DNA from: Pseudomonadota bacterium
Lineage (GTDB): Bacteria > Pseudomonadota > Gammaproteobacteria > Burkholderiales > Burkholderiaceae_C
Length of the DNA stretch: 64,000 nucleotides
Assembly (NCBI GenBank): GCA_020161065.1
Contig: JAIUPH010000007.1
Coordinates: 186,001 to 250,000, forward strand
Reading direction: 5' to 3'
Of the stretch, positions 15,454-23,920 are shown in pieces; within the stretch, counting starts at the first letter, position 1, and every line of letters starts with the position of its first letter. The notes under the pieces were generated by a model. It was not told where the DNA came from. It saw nothing but the letters and a program-made list of their open reading frames with translations, and made no database searches. A program made the translations under genes and the position numbers.

Positions 15454-17817
15454 TCATGAAGCGGTGCGCTGCGCGGCGATGAAGCGCCCCAGCTGATGCG
15501 TCGCATCGCCCAGCAGCGTGTCGTTGGCCGACAGGCGCTTGGCGTAGTGGCTGATCGGCGTTTCGTCCTGCAGCCCGATGGCGCCGTGCAACTGCAGCGT
15601 GTCCAGCGCGATGGCCTGGCCGGCGCGGCCGCACATCCACTTGGCGGCGCTGACGCGGCGGCGGCGTTCCTCGGCCGGCGTCGAATCCCACTCGGCCGCG
15701 GCCTCGCGCACCAGGCTGCGGGCCTGCGTCCACAACCGGAACAGTTCCACCGCGCGGTGCTGCAGCACCTGGAAGTCGGCCAGCGCGCGGCCGAACTGGC
15801 GCCGGGTGCGCAGGTGCTCGAGCGTCAGCGCCAGCGCGCGGCGCATGGCGCCGACGCTCTCGGCGCACAGGGCCACGGTGGCGAAGTCGATGGCGTGGTC
15901 GATGGCGTTGTCGATCGGCGGCGTTGCGTCATCGGCGCCCAGCACCAGCGCATCGGCGGGCAGGCGCACGGCGTCGAAGCTGAAGTCGGCCGCGCCGCGC
16001 CCGTCGTGCAGGCGGTAGGCGCGCGGCTGCACGCCGGGCGCCGTGACCGGGCAATCGAGCAGCACGATGCGCCCGTCGTCCTGCACGGCGCTGAGCAGCA
16101 GGCGCTGGGCCACGTCGCCGCCCATCACCCCGCGCTTGGCGCCGTCCACCCGCCAGCCCGCGGCGTCGCGCCGCGCGCGCGTGCGCAGCGGGGTCGCGCT
16201 GGCGTAAGGGGCTTCGGCGTGGGCCAGGGCCATCGGCGTGCCGGCTTGCAACTGCTTCAGCGCTTCGCGGCGGCCGCTCCAGCCGCTGGCCGCGGCCAGC
16301 AGTTGCGAGGGCAGCAGCACCGACCACGGCACGGGCTCCAGCACCAGCGCTTCGCCCAGGGCCTCCATCAGCGGCAACCAGTCGGCCAGGCTGCCGCCGT
16401 AGCCGCCGTCGGCCTCGGGCACGCCCAGGCCGAACAGGCCCATCTCGCGCAAGGCCTGCCAGAACCCGCCGTCGAAGCCGCCCGGCCGGGCCAGGCGCTG
16501 GCGCCGTTGCTCGAAGCCGTAGCGCTGCGCCAGCAAGCGGCGCAGCGCATCGTCCAGCAGCGGGGATTCCGCGTTGGCGCCGGCTTGCGGCCGCAGCGGC
16601 GCGTCGGAGCCGAACAATTCCTTGGCGATCAGGCCGCGCTGGATCTCCGACGCGCCGCCGGCCAGCGTGATGCCGCGGTAGCGCCAGGCATGCAGCGGCA
16701 GGTTGTGCGCATGGCCGGCCGTCAGCGGCTCGGCGGCGGGCTCGCCGTCGATCGCCTGCGGGTCGAAGCCGAGTGCATCGGTGCCGACGAGGTCGAGTTG
16801 CAGCGCCAGCAGGTCCTGCAGCACCTCGTTGCCCTGCAGCTTGAGCAGCGAGGCCCGAAGCGAGAGGTCCGGCGCGGCGTCGGCACCGGCCTGCGCCGCG
16901 CTGACGGCAGGCCACCAGTCGGCCTGCAAGGCGCGCACGCGGATCGCCAGTTCGGCATGGCGCCGGGCGTAGACGTCCTGCGCCAGCAGCGAGGTGCCGC
17001 CCGGCCCGCGGCCCTGTGCCAGTTGCGCGGTGGCCGCCAGCTCGGCCTTGCACTCGGCCACGCGCGAAACGAACAGCCGCTCGGTCACCAGCAAGCCCTT
17101 GGCGATGGACCAGCCCTCGTGCTCGGCGCCGACGAGGTGGGCCGCCGGCACGCGCACCTCGTCGAAGAAGATCTGCACGTGGAACTGCGCGCCGTTCATG
17201 TAGCGGATCGGCCGCACGCTGACCCCCGGGCTGCGCAGGTCGATCATCAGCACCGAGATGCCTTGCTGCTTGCGCGGCGCCGCGGGGTCGGTGCGTGCCA
17301 GCACCAGCGCCCAGTTGGCCCAGTGGCCGAAGCTCTGCCAGATCTTGCTGCCGTCGACGAGGTAGTGATCCCCCTCGCGCCTTGCCGTCGTGCGCAGCGC
17401 GGCCAGGTCCGATCCGGCATCGGGTTCGGAGTAGCCCTGCGCCCAGAAGTCGTCGAACGACAGCATGCGCGGCAGGAAGCGAGCGCATTGCTCGGGCGTG
17501 CCGAAGCGCATCAGCGTCGGGGCGATGGTCTCGATGCCCAGGTTCTCGTAGCGCGGCGCGTCGCTGGCGGCCAGTTCCTCGCGGAACACGGCCTGCTCGA
17601 CCAGCGACCAGCCGGGGCCGCCGTGCGCTTGCGGCCAGCCCGGCGCGCCCCAGCCGCGCGCATGCAGCACGCGCTGCCAGCGCTCGGCGTGTTCGCGCGT
17701 CACCAGGCAATGCGCGCGCACGGCACGCGCGATGTCCGGCGGCACCGCCTGGCGCAGGAAGTCGCGCACCTCGGCGCGAAAGCGCGCCAGGTCGCGGGTG
17801 GTCTCGTGTTCAGTCAT
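15454..17817 (-). CDS. Tandem two-domain fused acyl-CoA dehydrogenase
   Basis: A 787-residue protein, twice the usual length. Residues 1-404 form one acyl-CoA dehydrogenase: GYSEPDAGSDLA for FAD/substrate binding and LAGGASEIQRGLIAKELFG at its end. Residues 418-787 form a second: RTRRQFGRALADFQVLQHR and LHGAIGLQDETPISHYAKRL. In actinobacterial steroid degradation such subunits are separate and form heterotetramers. Here both come from one gene. The residue before the GGASEIQR motif is Ala rather than the Glu seen in YEGT-type enzymes, so the catalytic base may be elsewhere. The start overlaps the MaoC gene by 8 bp. It probably oxidises a ring- or branched-chain acyl-CoA; the substrate is unknown. 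Confidence 0.9.
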   Translation of the reverse strand: MTEHETTRDLARFRAEVRDFLRQAVPPDIARAVRAHCLVTREHAERWQRVLHARGWGAPGWPQAHGGPGWSLVEQAVFREELAASDAPRYENLGIETIAPTLMRFGTPEQCARFLPRMLSFDDFWAQGYSEPDAGSDLAALRTTARREGDHYLVDGSKIWQSFGHWANWALVLARTDPAAPRKQQGISVLMIDLRSPGVSVRPIRYMNGAQFHVQIFFDEVRVPAAHLVGAEHEGWSIAKGLLVTERLFVSRVAECKAELAATAQLAQGRGPGGTSLLAQDVYARRHAELAIRVRALQADWWPAVSAAQAGADAAPDLSLRASLLKLQGNEVLQDLLALQLDLVGTDALGFDPQAIDGEPAAEPLTAGHAHNLPLHAWRYRGITLAGGASEIQRGLIAKELFGSDAPLRPQAGANAESPLLDDALRRLLAQRYGFEQRRQRLARPGGFDGGFWQALREMGLFGLGVPEADGGYGGSLADWLPLMEALGEALVLEPVPWSVLLPSQLLAAASGWSGRREALKQLQAGTPMALAHAEAPYASATPLRTRARRDAAGWRVDGAKRGVMGGDVAQRLLLSAVQDDGRIVLLDCPVTAPGVQPRAYRLHDGRGAADFSFDAVRLPADALVLGADDATPPIDNAIDHAIDFATVALCAESVGAMRRALALTLEHLRTRRQFGRALADFQVLQHRAVELFRLWTQARSLVREAAAEWDSTPAEERRRRVSAAKWMCGRAGQAIALDTLQLHGAIGLQDETPISHYAKRLSANDTLLGDATHQLGRFIAAQRTAS

Positions 17818-18289
17818 GGGCGCTGTCGTGGGGGCTGTCAGGCATGGGAACGCGGCGCCGGATCAGGTAGCGCTGCAGGCCTTCCATGACGCGCTCGCCG
17901 CGCTGGTTGTCGATGGTCGAGGCCAGCGTCACGACGCCCGTCGTGCGGCCACTGGTCAGCTCGCTGACCGTCAGCAAGGGGTAGAGCGTGTCGCCGGCGT
18001 AGACGGGTCGAAGGAACTTCGACGATTGCTCGATGAAGCCCTTCATCGAGTCTTCGACGAGGTGCGGAAACCAGCCGGCGCCGGCCGCGCTCTGGATCAG
18101 GATCTGGAAGCCATGCGCGCCCAGCCCGGGCATGCCGTGGCGGCGGCAGTACTCCACGTCGTAGTGGCTGGGGTGGTTGTCGGCGCTGGCCAGCTGGAAG
18201 GCCGCGAACAAGGCTTCCGTCATGGTGCGCGACGGGATCGGAAACGGTTCGCCGAGCGTGAAGTCCTCGAAGAAGTATTGCTTGAACAT
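17810..18289 (-). CDS. MaoC-family (R)-specific enoyl-CoA hydratase
   Basis: A 159-residue single hotdog-fold protein. The hydratase motif is visible as SADNHPSHYDVEYCRRHGMPG, in which Asp and His are the catalytic pair, followed by GAHGFQ. It would hydrate the enoyl-CoA made by the dehydrogenase encoded just downstream (8-bp overlap). The IclR regulator gene lies 42 bp upstream in the same orientation. Confidence 0.9.
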   Translation of the reverse strand: MFKQYFFEDFTLGEPFPIPSRTMTEALFAAFQLASADNHPSHYDVEYCRRHGMPGLGAHGFQILIQSAAGAGWFPHLVEDSMKGFIEQSSKFLRPVYAGDTLYPLLTVSELTSGRTTGVVTLASTIDNQRGERVMEGLQRYLIRRRVPMPDSPHDSAHD

Positions 18290-18331
18290 GGCGGGCCTCG
18301 GGCGGTGACGAAAAAAGGGGCGGCAGGCGGT

Positions 18332-19195
18332 TCAGATCGACTCGATGGCGCCGGCCGTGCCGATGCGCACATCCACGTCGGGAACGAACTCGCGCAGCAC
18401 GTCGTTGATGGCGTCGATGACGAGCGGCATGCGCTGCTCCAGCGCCGAGCGCCGGCCGGCCAGCGCCAGCCCGAACAGGCCGGCTTCGGCGTGGCCGCCG
18501 CGGCCGCCGTCCAGGCTGAAGGCGAACGAGGCGCGGCCCGGCACCTGCAGCCGCGTGGAGTAGGCATAGCCCAGGCGCCGCACGGTCTGCACCGCGGCTT
18601 GCACCTGGTCGAAGTCGCGCACGGCCCGATGCCGCTGCGGGTCGTTGAGGCAGGCCGATGCGACGCGGCGCACGTGGTCGTCGGGCATCACGGCCATCAA
18701 GGCATAGCCCATCGCGGTCTCGGTGAGCGGGCGCATCGCGCCGATGGGCAGGTCGTCCTCGCGCCGGTCGCTCGCGAACACCTCGTGCGCGTATTGCACG
18801 AAGCGGCCGCTGCGCTGGCCCAGCACCACGCTGATGCCCACGCGCCGGCACAGCGCCTGCATGGCCAGCCGCAGGTTGCTGTGCGGCAGCACCTGGTCAT
18901 GCACCCAGCCGCCCAGCATGTTCATGCGCAGGCTGGGCATGTAGGTGCGCGCGTCGGGGTTGAAGCACAGGTAGCCCATGTGCTGCAGCGTGCGCAGCAG
19001 CATGGTGGCGCTGGACTGCGGGTAGCCGGTGGCGGCGACGATCTCCGACACCGTGGCCGGCCGGTTCAACTGCTCGAACAGTTCCAGCAGTTCGAACACC
19101 CGGCGCGCGGACTTGACCGAGCCGCCGCCCAGTTCGCGCTCGTGGTCGCGCGACGTGGGGCGCGGCAGGCTGGCGCCGGTCTTCGCTCTGGGCAT
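18332..19195 (-). CDS. IclR-family transcriptional regulator of the dehydrogenase operon
   Basis: A 287-residue protein. The ATG at 19195 is chosen because it follows the receptor gene; an upstream in-frame ATG at 19282 would overlap that gene. The N-terminal helix-turn-helix is SARRVFELLELF then SEIVAATGYPQSSATMLLRTL, and the C-terminal effector domain starts near residue 100. It sits inside the operon, between receptor and MaoC genes, so it probably controls the cluster in response to a CoA-pathway intermediate. Confidence 0.92.
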   Translation of the reverse strand: MPRAKTGASLPRPTSRDHERELGGGSVKSARRVFELLELFEQLNRPATVSEIVAATGYPQSSATMLLRTLQHMGYLCFNPDARTYMPSLRMNMLGGWVHDQVLPHSNLRLAMQALCRRVGISVVLGQRSGRFVQYAHEVFASDRREDDLPIGAMRPLTETAMGYALMAVMPDDHVRRVASACLNDPQRHRAVRDFDQVQAAVQTVRRLGYAYSTRLQVPGRASFAFSLDGGRGGHAEAGLFGLALAGRRSALEQRMPLVIDAINDVLREFVPDVDVRIGTAGAIESI

Positions 19196-19220
19196 GGTGG
19201 CCAGCCCGCCGGTCGCGTCG

Positions 19221-20222
19221 TCACTCGGCCTTGATGGCGTGGGCCTTGGCGATCTGCTGCCAGCGCGCGCTGTCTTCGGCAAAGAAGCGCTTGAACTCGG
19301 CGCTGGTGCTGCCCACCGGGTCGAGGTTCATCTCCACCAGCTGGCTGCGCAGTTCGGGCGAGCGCACGGCGGCGGCCACCTGGCCGGCCAGCGCATCGAC
19401 CGCGGGCATCGGCGTGCCCTTGGCCGCGAACAAGCCGAACCAGCCGCCGAAGTCCAGCCCCTTGATGCCTTGCTCGGCCAGCGTGGGCAACTGCGGCAGG
19501 CTGGGCAGGCGGCTGGTGCCGGTGGCGCCCAGCACGTGCAGGCGGTCGGACTTCAGGTGCGCCTGGGCCGAGCCCACGTCGGCAAAGGCGAAGGTGATGA
19601 CGCCGCCCAGCAGGTCCGACATCATCGGCGCGCCGCCCTTGTAGGGCACGTGCACGGGGTGGGTGCCGGTCTCGCGGGCGAACAACTCGCCCATGAAGTG
19701 CGCCGTCGAGCCGTTGCCCCACGAGCCATAGGTGGCACGGCGGTCCTGGCTCTTGAGCAGCTTGACAAGGTCTTGCAGCGTGTTCACGCCCGACTGCCGG
19801 CTGGCGATGAGGAGGTTGCTCGAACGCGCCACCAGCGAGACGGGGATGAAGTCTTTCTCCGCGTCGTACGGCGCCGGGTTGGTGGCCACGGCGGGCCACT
19901 GGGCCATGGTGGTGATGCCGAACAGGAAGGTGCAGCCATTGGCCGGCGCGCCCAGCACCGTGGTGCCGGCGAGGATGCCGCTGGCCCCGGGCTTGTTCTC
20001 GATCACGATCGTTTGCTTGGTGTGGTCCGACAGCTTCTTGGCCAGCGCGCGGGCCACCAGGTCGGCGCCGCCACCGGCCGAGGTGGAGACGATGAAGCGG
20101 ATGGCTTTGTCGGCGCAAGGCACGGTGGTTTGCGGCTGCGCTTGCGCTGGCGCCGCGGCGGTGCCGAGCAGGCTGCAGGCGAGCAGGGCGGGCGCCAGCT
20201 TGGCGGGCAGGAAGGCGGTCAT
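19221..20222 (-). CDS. Bug/TctC-family periplasmic solute receptor
   Basis: A 333-residue protein with a cleavable signal peptide ending near AAPAQA. Family motifs are IRFIVSTSAGGGADLVAR, VIENKPGASG and GGVITFAF. Bug proteins bind carboxylates such as organic or aromatic acids. No TctA/TctB transporter genes are present in the window, so it is an orphan receptor that may use a distant transporter or act in sensing. It lies between the acyl-CoA ligase and IclR genes and presumably binds the acid that the ligase activates. Confidence 0.93.
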   Translation of the reverse strand: MTAFLPAKLAPALLACSLLGTAAAPAQAQPQTTVPCADKAIRFIVSTSAGGGADLVARALAKKLSDHTKQTIVIENKPGASGILAGTTVLGAPANGCTFLFGITTMAQWPAVATNPAPYDAEKDFIPVSLVARSSNLLIASRQSGVNTLQDLVKLLKSQDRRATYGSWGNGSTAHFMGELFARETGTHPVHVPYKGGAPMMSDLLGGVITFAFADVGSAQAHLKSDRLHVLGATGTSRLPSLPQLPTLAEQGIKGLDFGGWFGLFAAKGTPMPAVDALAGQVAAAVRSPELRSQLVEMNLDPVGSTSAEFKRFFAEDSARWQQIAKAHAIKAE

Positions 20223-20279
20223 GGGGCTTGTCTCCGGTGGTTGTGTGTGTGCGTGGGTGTGGACGTGCGCGGCGGCCGC

Positions 20280-21803
20280 TCACAGCCGATCCGCCAGCGC
20301 CTGCACCGCCTTCTTGAGCACCTTGCCCGTCTGCGCGGCGGGCAGCTGCGGCAGCACGACGATGCGCTGCGGCCGCTTGTACGGCGCGAGCCGCGTGCCG
20401 ACGAAAGCGGCAATCGACCCGGTGTCCGCGGGTGCCTCGGGCCGCAGCTCGACGAAAGCGATCACCTGCTCGTCGCCGCTGACCGCCTTGCCGACCACGC
20501 AGGACTGCGCCACTGCCGGATGGGCATTGAGTGCCGACTCGACCTCGGCCGGGTAGACGTTGAAGCCCGAGCGGATGATCAGCTCCTTGCGCCGCCCCAT
20601 CACGTAGAACAGGCCTTGCTCCGAACGGCGCAACAGGTCGCCGGTGGCGAACCAGCCGTCGGCCGACAAGACCGCGGCGGTCTGCTCGGGCGACCGGTAG
20701 TAGCCCTTGGTGACGTTGGGCCCGCGGATGTGCAGTTCGCCCACCGCGCCGTCGGGCAGCTCGGCGCCTTGCTCGTCGACGATGCGCACTTGCAGCCGCG
20801 GGATGGGCGTGCCCACCGTCAGGTCCTGCGCCCGGTGGTTGTAGGGCACCATGCAGATCGAAGGCGAGGCCTCGGTCATGCCGTAGCCGTTGTTGATGGG
20901 CAGGCCGAAGAGGGCTTCCACGCGGTCCTTGATCGACGCATCCATCGGCGCGCCGCCGCACTGCAGGTAGCGCAGGCGCGGCGCCGGCAGCGGCTGGCCG
21001 GCCTCGTGCAGCGCCAGCAGGCGCACGAACATCGCCGGCACGCCCTGCAAGAAGCTGATGCCGTCGGCCAGCGCGTGCGCCAGGTGCCGGGCGTCGAAGC
21101 GCGACACCAGCCGGATGCGCGCGCCGGCGCTCAAGCCCGCCAGCACGACGCTGGTGAGGCCGAACACGTGCGACAGCGGCAGCGCGGCGTAGATGTCGTC
21201 GTGCGGGCCTTCCGCGCGGGCCGCGGCCGACACCGCGGCCGACCAGCCGAGGTTGCGGTGCGTCAGCATCACGCCCTTGGGCTGGCCGGTGGTGCCGGTG
21301 GTGTAGATCAGCACCGCCACCTGCTCGGCGCTGTCGGCGCACACGGGTTCGGCCGCCGCCTCGGCGGCGGCCGCGGTGCAGTGGAAGCGCAGGCCGGCGA
21401 TGGTGTGGGCATGCGCACCGCGCGCGGCGGCGTGGGCCGCGGCGTCGGCAGAGCCCTCGCTGGCGTAGAACACCAGCCGCGGCTCGCAATGCCGTTCGAT
21501 GGCCTGCAGTTCCGCGCCGGTGAGCCTGGCGTTGGTCATCACGGCCCAGGCCTCGCACCGGCTGGCCGCCAGCAGCGCCAGCACCTGGGCCGCGCCGTTC
21601 TCGCCGACGATCATCAGCCGGTCGCCCGGGCGCAGGCCGGCGCCGCGCAGGAAGCCGGCAAAGGCGTCCATCGCAGCGGCCACTTCGCCGTAGGTCCACG
21701 CGCGGTCGCCCTCCACCAGCGCGGGGTGATCGGCGTGTTGCGCCAGTTGGCGGTGGATCAGGTCGTGCAGCCTGAACTCGGGCGGGGGCAGGGCGATGCT
21801 CAT
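20280..21803 (-). CDS. Acyl-CoA ligase (AMP-forming)
   Basis: A 507-residue ANL-superfamily enzyme. The ATP-binding loop is IYTTGTTGQPKGVMLTH, followed by NNGYGMTEAS, the hinge region GDLLRRSEQGLFYVMGRRKE and the C-terminal catalytic Lys in QTGKVLKKAV. It activates a carboxylic acid to its CoA thioester. Position between hydratase and receptor genes suggests it makes the entry substrate of the pathway encoded here. Substrate not predictable by eye. Confidence 0.93.
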   Translation of the reverse strand: MSIALPPPEFRLHDLIHRQLAQHADHPALVEGDRAWTYGEVAAAMDAFAGFLRGAGLRPGDRLMIVGENGAAQVLALLAASRCEAWAVMTNARLTGAELQAIERHCEPRLVFYASEGSADAAAHAAARGAHAHTIAGLRFHCTAAAAEAAAEPVCADSAEQVAVLIYTTGTTGQPKGVMLTHRNLGWSAAVSAAARAEGPHDDIYAALPLSHVFGLTSVVLAGLSAGARIRLVSRFDARHLAHALADGISFLQGVPAMFVRLLALHEAGQPLPAPRLRYLQCGGAPMDASIKDRVEALFGLPINNGYGMTEASPSICMVPYNHRAQDLTVGTPIPRLQVRIVDEQGAELPDGAVGELHIRGPNVTKGYYRSPEQTAAVLSADGWFATGDLLRRSEQGLFYVMGRRKELIIRSGFNVYPAEVESALNAHPAVAQSCVVGKAVSGDEQVIAFVELRPEAPADTGSIAAFVGTRLAPYKRPQRIVVLPQLPAAQTGKVLKKAVQALADRL

Positions 21804-21875
21804 GGTCGGCGCCGCGGGTCGGTGGAAGTCGATGGGGGTCGAAAAAATTCTAGAAACCGCCCACCGGCGTTGCCA

Positions 21876-22676
21876 TCACGGATGTGATGACTGTGCGTTC
21901 GCCTTCGCGTTCGCGAGGAAGGGCGCCATGAAGGCCGCCGGCTCGCCGGTGGCAAAGGCCGCGGCGAACTCGTCGACGCCGCGCGCGATGGCGCTGTCGA
22001 GGTCGGTCTGTTGCCATTCGCGCAGCAGGCGTTTTTGCTGGCGCAGCACCTTGGGCCCCAGGGCCGCGAAGTGCTGCGCCATGCGCTGCACCTCGTCGTC
22101 CAGCCGTTCGTGCGGCACGACGGCATCGACCAGCGACCATTGCAAGGCCTGCGCCGCGTCGATGGGGTCGCCGGTCAGCAGCAGCCAGCCGGCGCGGGCC
22201 TGGCCGATCAGCCGCGGCAGCAGCGCCGCATGGATGATCGACGGGATGCCCACCTTCACCTCGGGCATGCCGAACTGCGCGCGGTTGGAGGCGATGCGGA
22301 TGTCGCAGGCCGCCGCCAGTTCCAGCCCGCCGCCCAGCGCCCAGCCGGGGATGCGCGCGATCACCGGCACCGGGCAATGGCGCACCGCCTCGCACAGCCC
22401 GCGCAGCCCGTCGATGAAGCGGCGTGCGCTGCCCGGCTCCAGCGCAGCCATCTCCTTGATGTCGGCGCCGGCGACGAAGGCCTTGTCGCCGGTGCCGCGC
22501 AAGACCACCGCGCGCAGGTCTTCATGGGCGGCCAGTTGCTCGAAGGCCCGGCGCGCGTCGGCGATGACCGGCGTGCCCAGGATGTTGAGGCGGCCCGCGT
22601 GGCGCAGCGTGACGGTGGCGATGCCATGGCCGTCGATGGCGACGCCGGCATGGTGCGGCAAGGGGGATGCGGTCAT
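21876..22676 (-). CDS. Enoyl-CoA hydratase/isomerase family protein
   Basis: A 266-residue crotonase-fold enzyme. Oxyanion-hole segments are AFVAGADIKEM and GWALGGGLELAAACDI, and PEVKVGIPS follows with a Glu at the usual catalytic position. It is the first gene of the minus-strand operon running to 15454. An inverted repeat lies 12 bp upstream of its start. Confidence 0.92.
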   Translation of the reverse strand: MTASPLPHHAGVAIDGHGIATVTLRHAGRLNILGTPVIADARRAFEQLAAHEDLRAVVLRGTGDKAFVAGADIKEMAALEPGSARRFIDGLRGLCEAVRHCPVPVIARIPGWALGGGLELAAACDIRIASNRAQFGMPEVKVGIPSIIHAALLPRLIGQARAGWLLLTGDPIDAAQALQWSLVDAVVPHERLDDEVQRMAQHFAALGPKVLRQQKRLLREWQQTDLDSAIARGVDEFAAAFATGEPAAFMAPFLANAKANAQSSHP

Positions 22677-22687
22677 GGCGCGGTCAC

Positions 22688-22708
22688 GTCCTTTCGAAGC
22701 CGAAGGAC
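22688..22708. promoter_or_regulatory. Inverted repeat upstream of the hydratase operon
   Basis: GTCCTTTCG (22688-22696) and CGAAGGAC (22701-22708) flank AAGC. The core contains a T-N11-A spacing (22692 to 22704), as LysR-type regulators prefer. The LysR gene lies immediately upstream in the same orientation. It could equally be an RNA hairpin ending the LysR transcript, though no U-tract follows. Confidence 0.4.
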
Positions 22709-22805
22709 CAAGCCTAAGAAGCTCGGCCGGGAGCGGTCCAGTCGAAAGCGTCGAAAGCGCCGTTCGACGCGCTCGAACGCGCCGCCGCTTCAGCGCGCGA
22801 TGCCC

Positions 22806-23729
22806 TCAGGTGGACGCGGCGTCCGCGCCGCCGCGCGTGGCAGCGACGACGGGGTCTTCGAGCAAATGGCGCACCAGCGCGCTGACGAAGACCGGATGGC
22901 GCTTCTCGCTGCGCGTGGCCAGGCTCAGCTCGCGCCGCGCCCAGGGCTCGGCCAGCGCCAGCACGCTCACGCCCGCGGGCGCCTTGCCCAGCACGCTGCT
23001 GGGCACCAGCGCAATGCCCAGGCCGGCGGCCACCAGCGCCAGCGCCGCCTCGAAGCCGTGCACATGCAGCCGCGCGCGGATCGGCTTGCCCAGGCGCCGC
23101 GCGGTGTCGCGCATGAACAGGAAGTTGCTGCTGCTGCGGCTCAGGCACACGAAGTCGAAGTCCAGCGCGGCGCCGAATTTGATCTCCGGTTCACCGGCCA
23201 GGAGGTGGTCGGCGGGCACCGCGATGGCCAGTCGATCGACGGCATAAGGGTGGACGTCCAGGCCCGGCACTTCGGTGGGGCCGGCGAAGATGCCGATGTC
23301 CAGTTCCTTGGCGGCGACGGCCGCCGGAATCGCCTCGCTTTGCCGCTCTTCGATGTCGGCCTCGACCTCGGGGTTGCCGATCAGGAAACGCCCCACCGAG
23401 GCGGTGGCAAAGCCGTTGAGCGCGCTGCTGTTGGCGCCCAGGCGCACATGGCCCTTGAGGCCGGCGCTGAAGCGGCCCACGCTGCCGTGCATGCGCTCCA
23501 GTTCGTCGAACAGCTCGCGCACATGGGGCAGCACCGCCTCGCCGGCCGGCGTGAGGCGCATGCCGCGCGGCGTGCGCTCGAACAGCGCCGCGTTGAAGGC
23601 CTGCTCGAGGTTCTTCAGCCGGTAGCTGGCCGAAGAGGCCGTGATGTGGACCGCCGCCGCGGCCGCCGACAGGTTGCGCGCCTGGGCAATCTGCAGGAAG
23701 AGCTTCAGGTCCGTCAGTTCGTATCGCAT
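22806..23729 (-). CDS. LysR-family transcriptional regulator
   Basis: A 307-residue protein starting MRYELTDLKLFLQIAQ. The helix-turn-helix is LSAAAAAVHITASSASYRLKNLE, followed by the linker and a periplasmic-binding-type effector domain (IAVPADHLLAGE). Upstream in-frame codons add a Pro/Arg-rich stretch unlike LysR proteins, so the ATG at 23729 is preferred. It precedes the hydratase operon by 129 bp and may control it together with the IclR protein. Confidence 0.93.
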   Translation of the reverse strand: MRYELTDLKLFLQIAQARNLSAAAAAVHITASSASYRLKNLEQAFNAALFERTPRGMRLTPAGEAVLPHVRELFDELERMHGSVGRFSAGLKGHVRLGANSSALNGFATASVGRFLIGNPEVEADIEERQSEAIPAAVAAKELDIGIFAGPTEVPGLDVHPYAVDRLAIAVPADHLLAGEPEIKFGAALDFDFVCLSRSSSNFLFMRDTARRLGKPIRARLHVHGFEAALALVAAGLGIALVPSSVLGKAPAGVSVLALAEPWARRELSLATRSEKRHPVFVSALVRHLLEDPVVAATRGGADAAST

Positions 23730-23920
23730 GACGCCGACTCGGGTGTGAACGGCAGGGCCGGCCGCCGGCCGACGAGGGCTGGCGATGCGCGGGCATCTTA
23801 GGGGATGGGCCGGACATGCTCGTTCGCCCAAGCTTGCCCTCAGCCTTCTGCAACTCTTCCTTCAGCCTGAGGATGCCGCCCGGCAACCGGCGTCCGATAG
23901 TGCCGAAGCGGAGGATCGCC

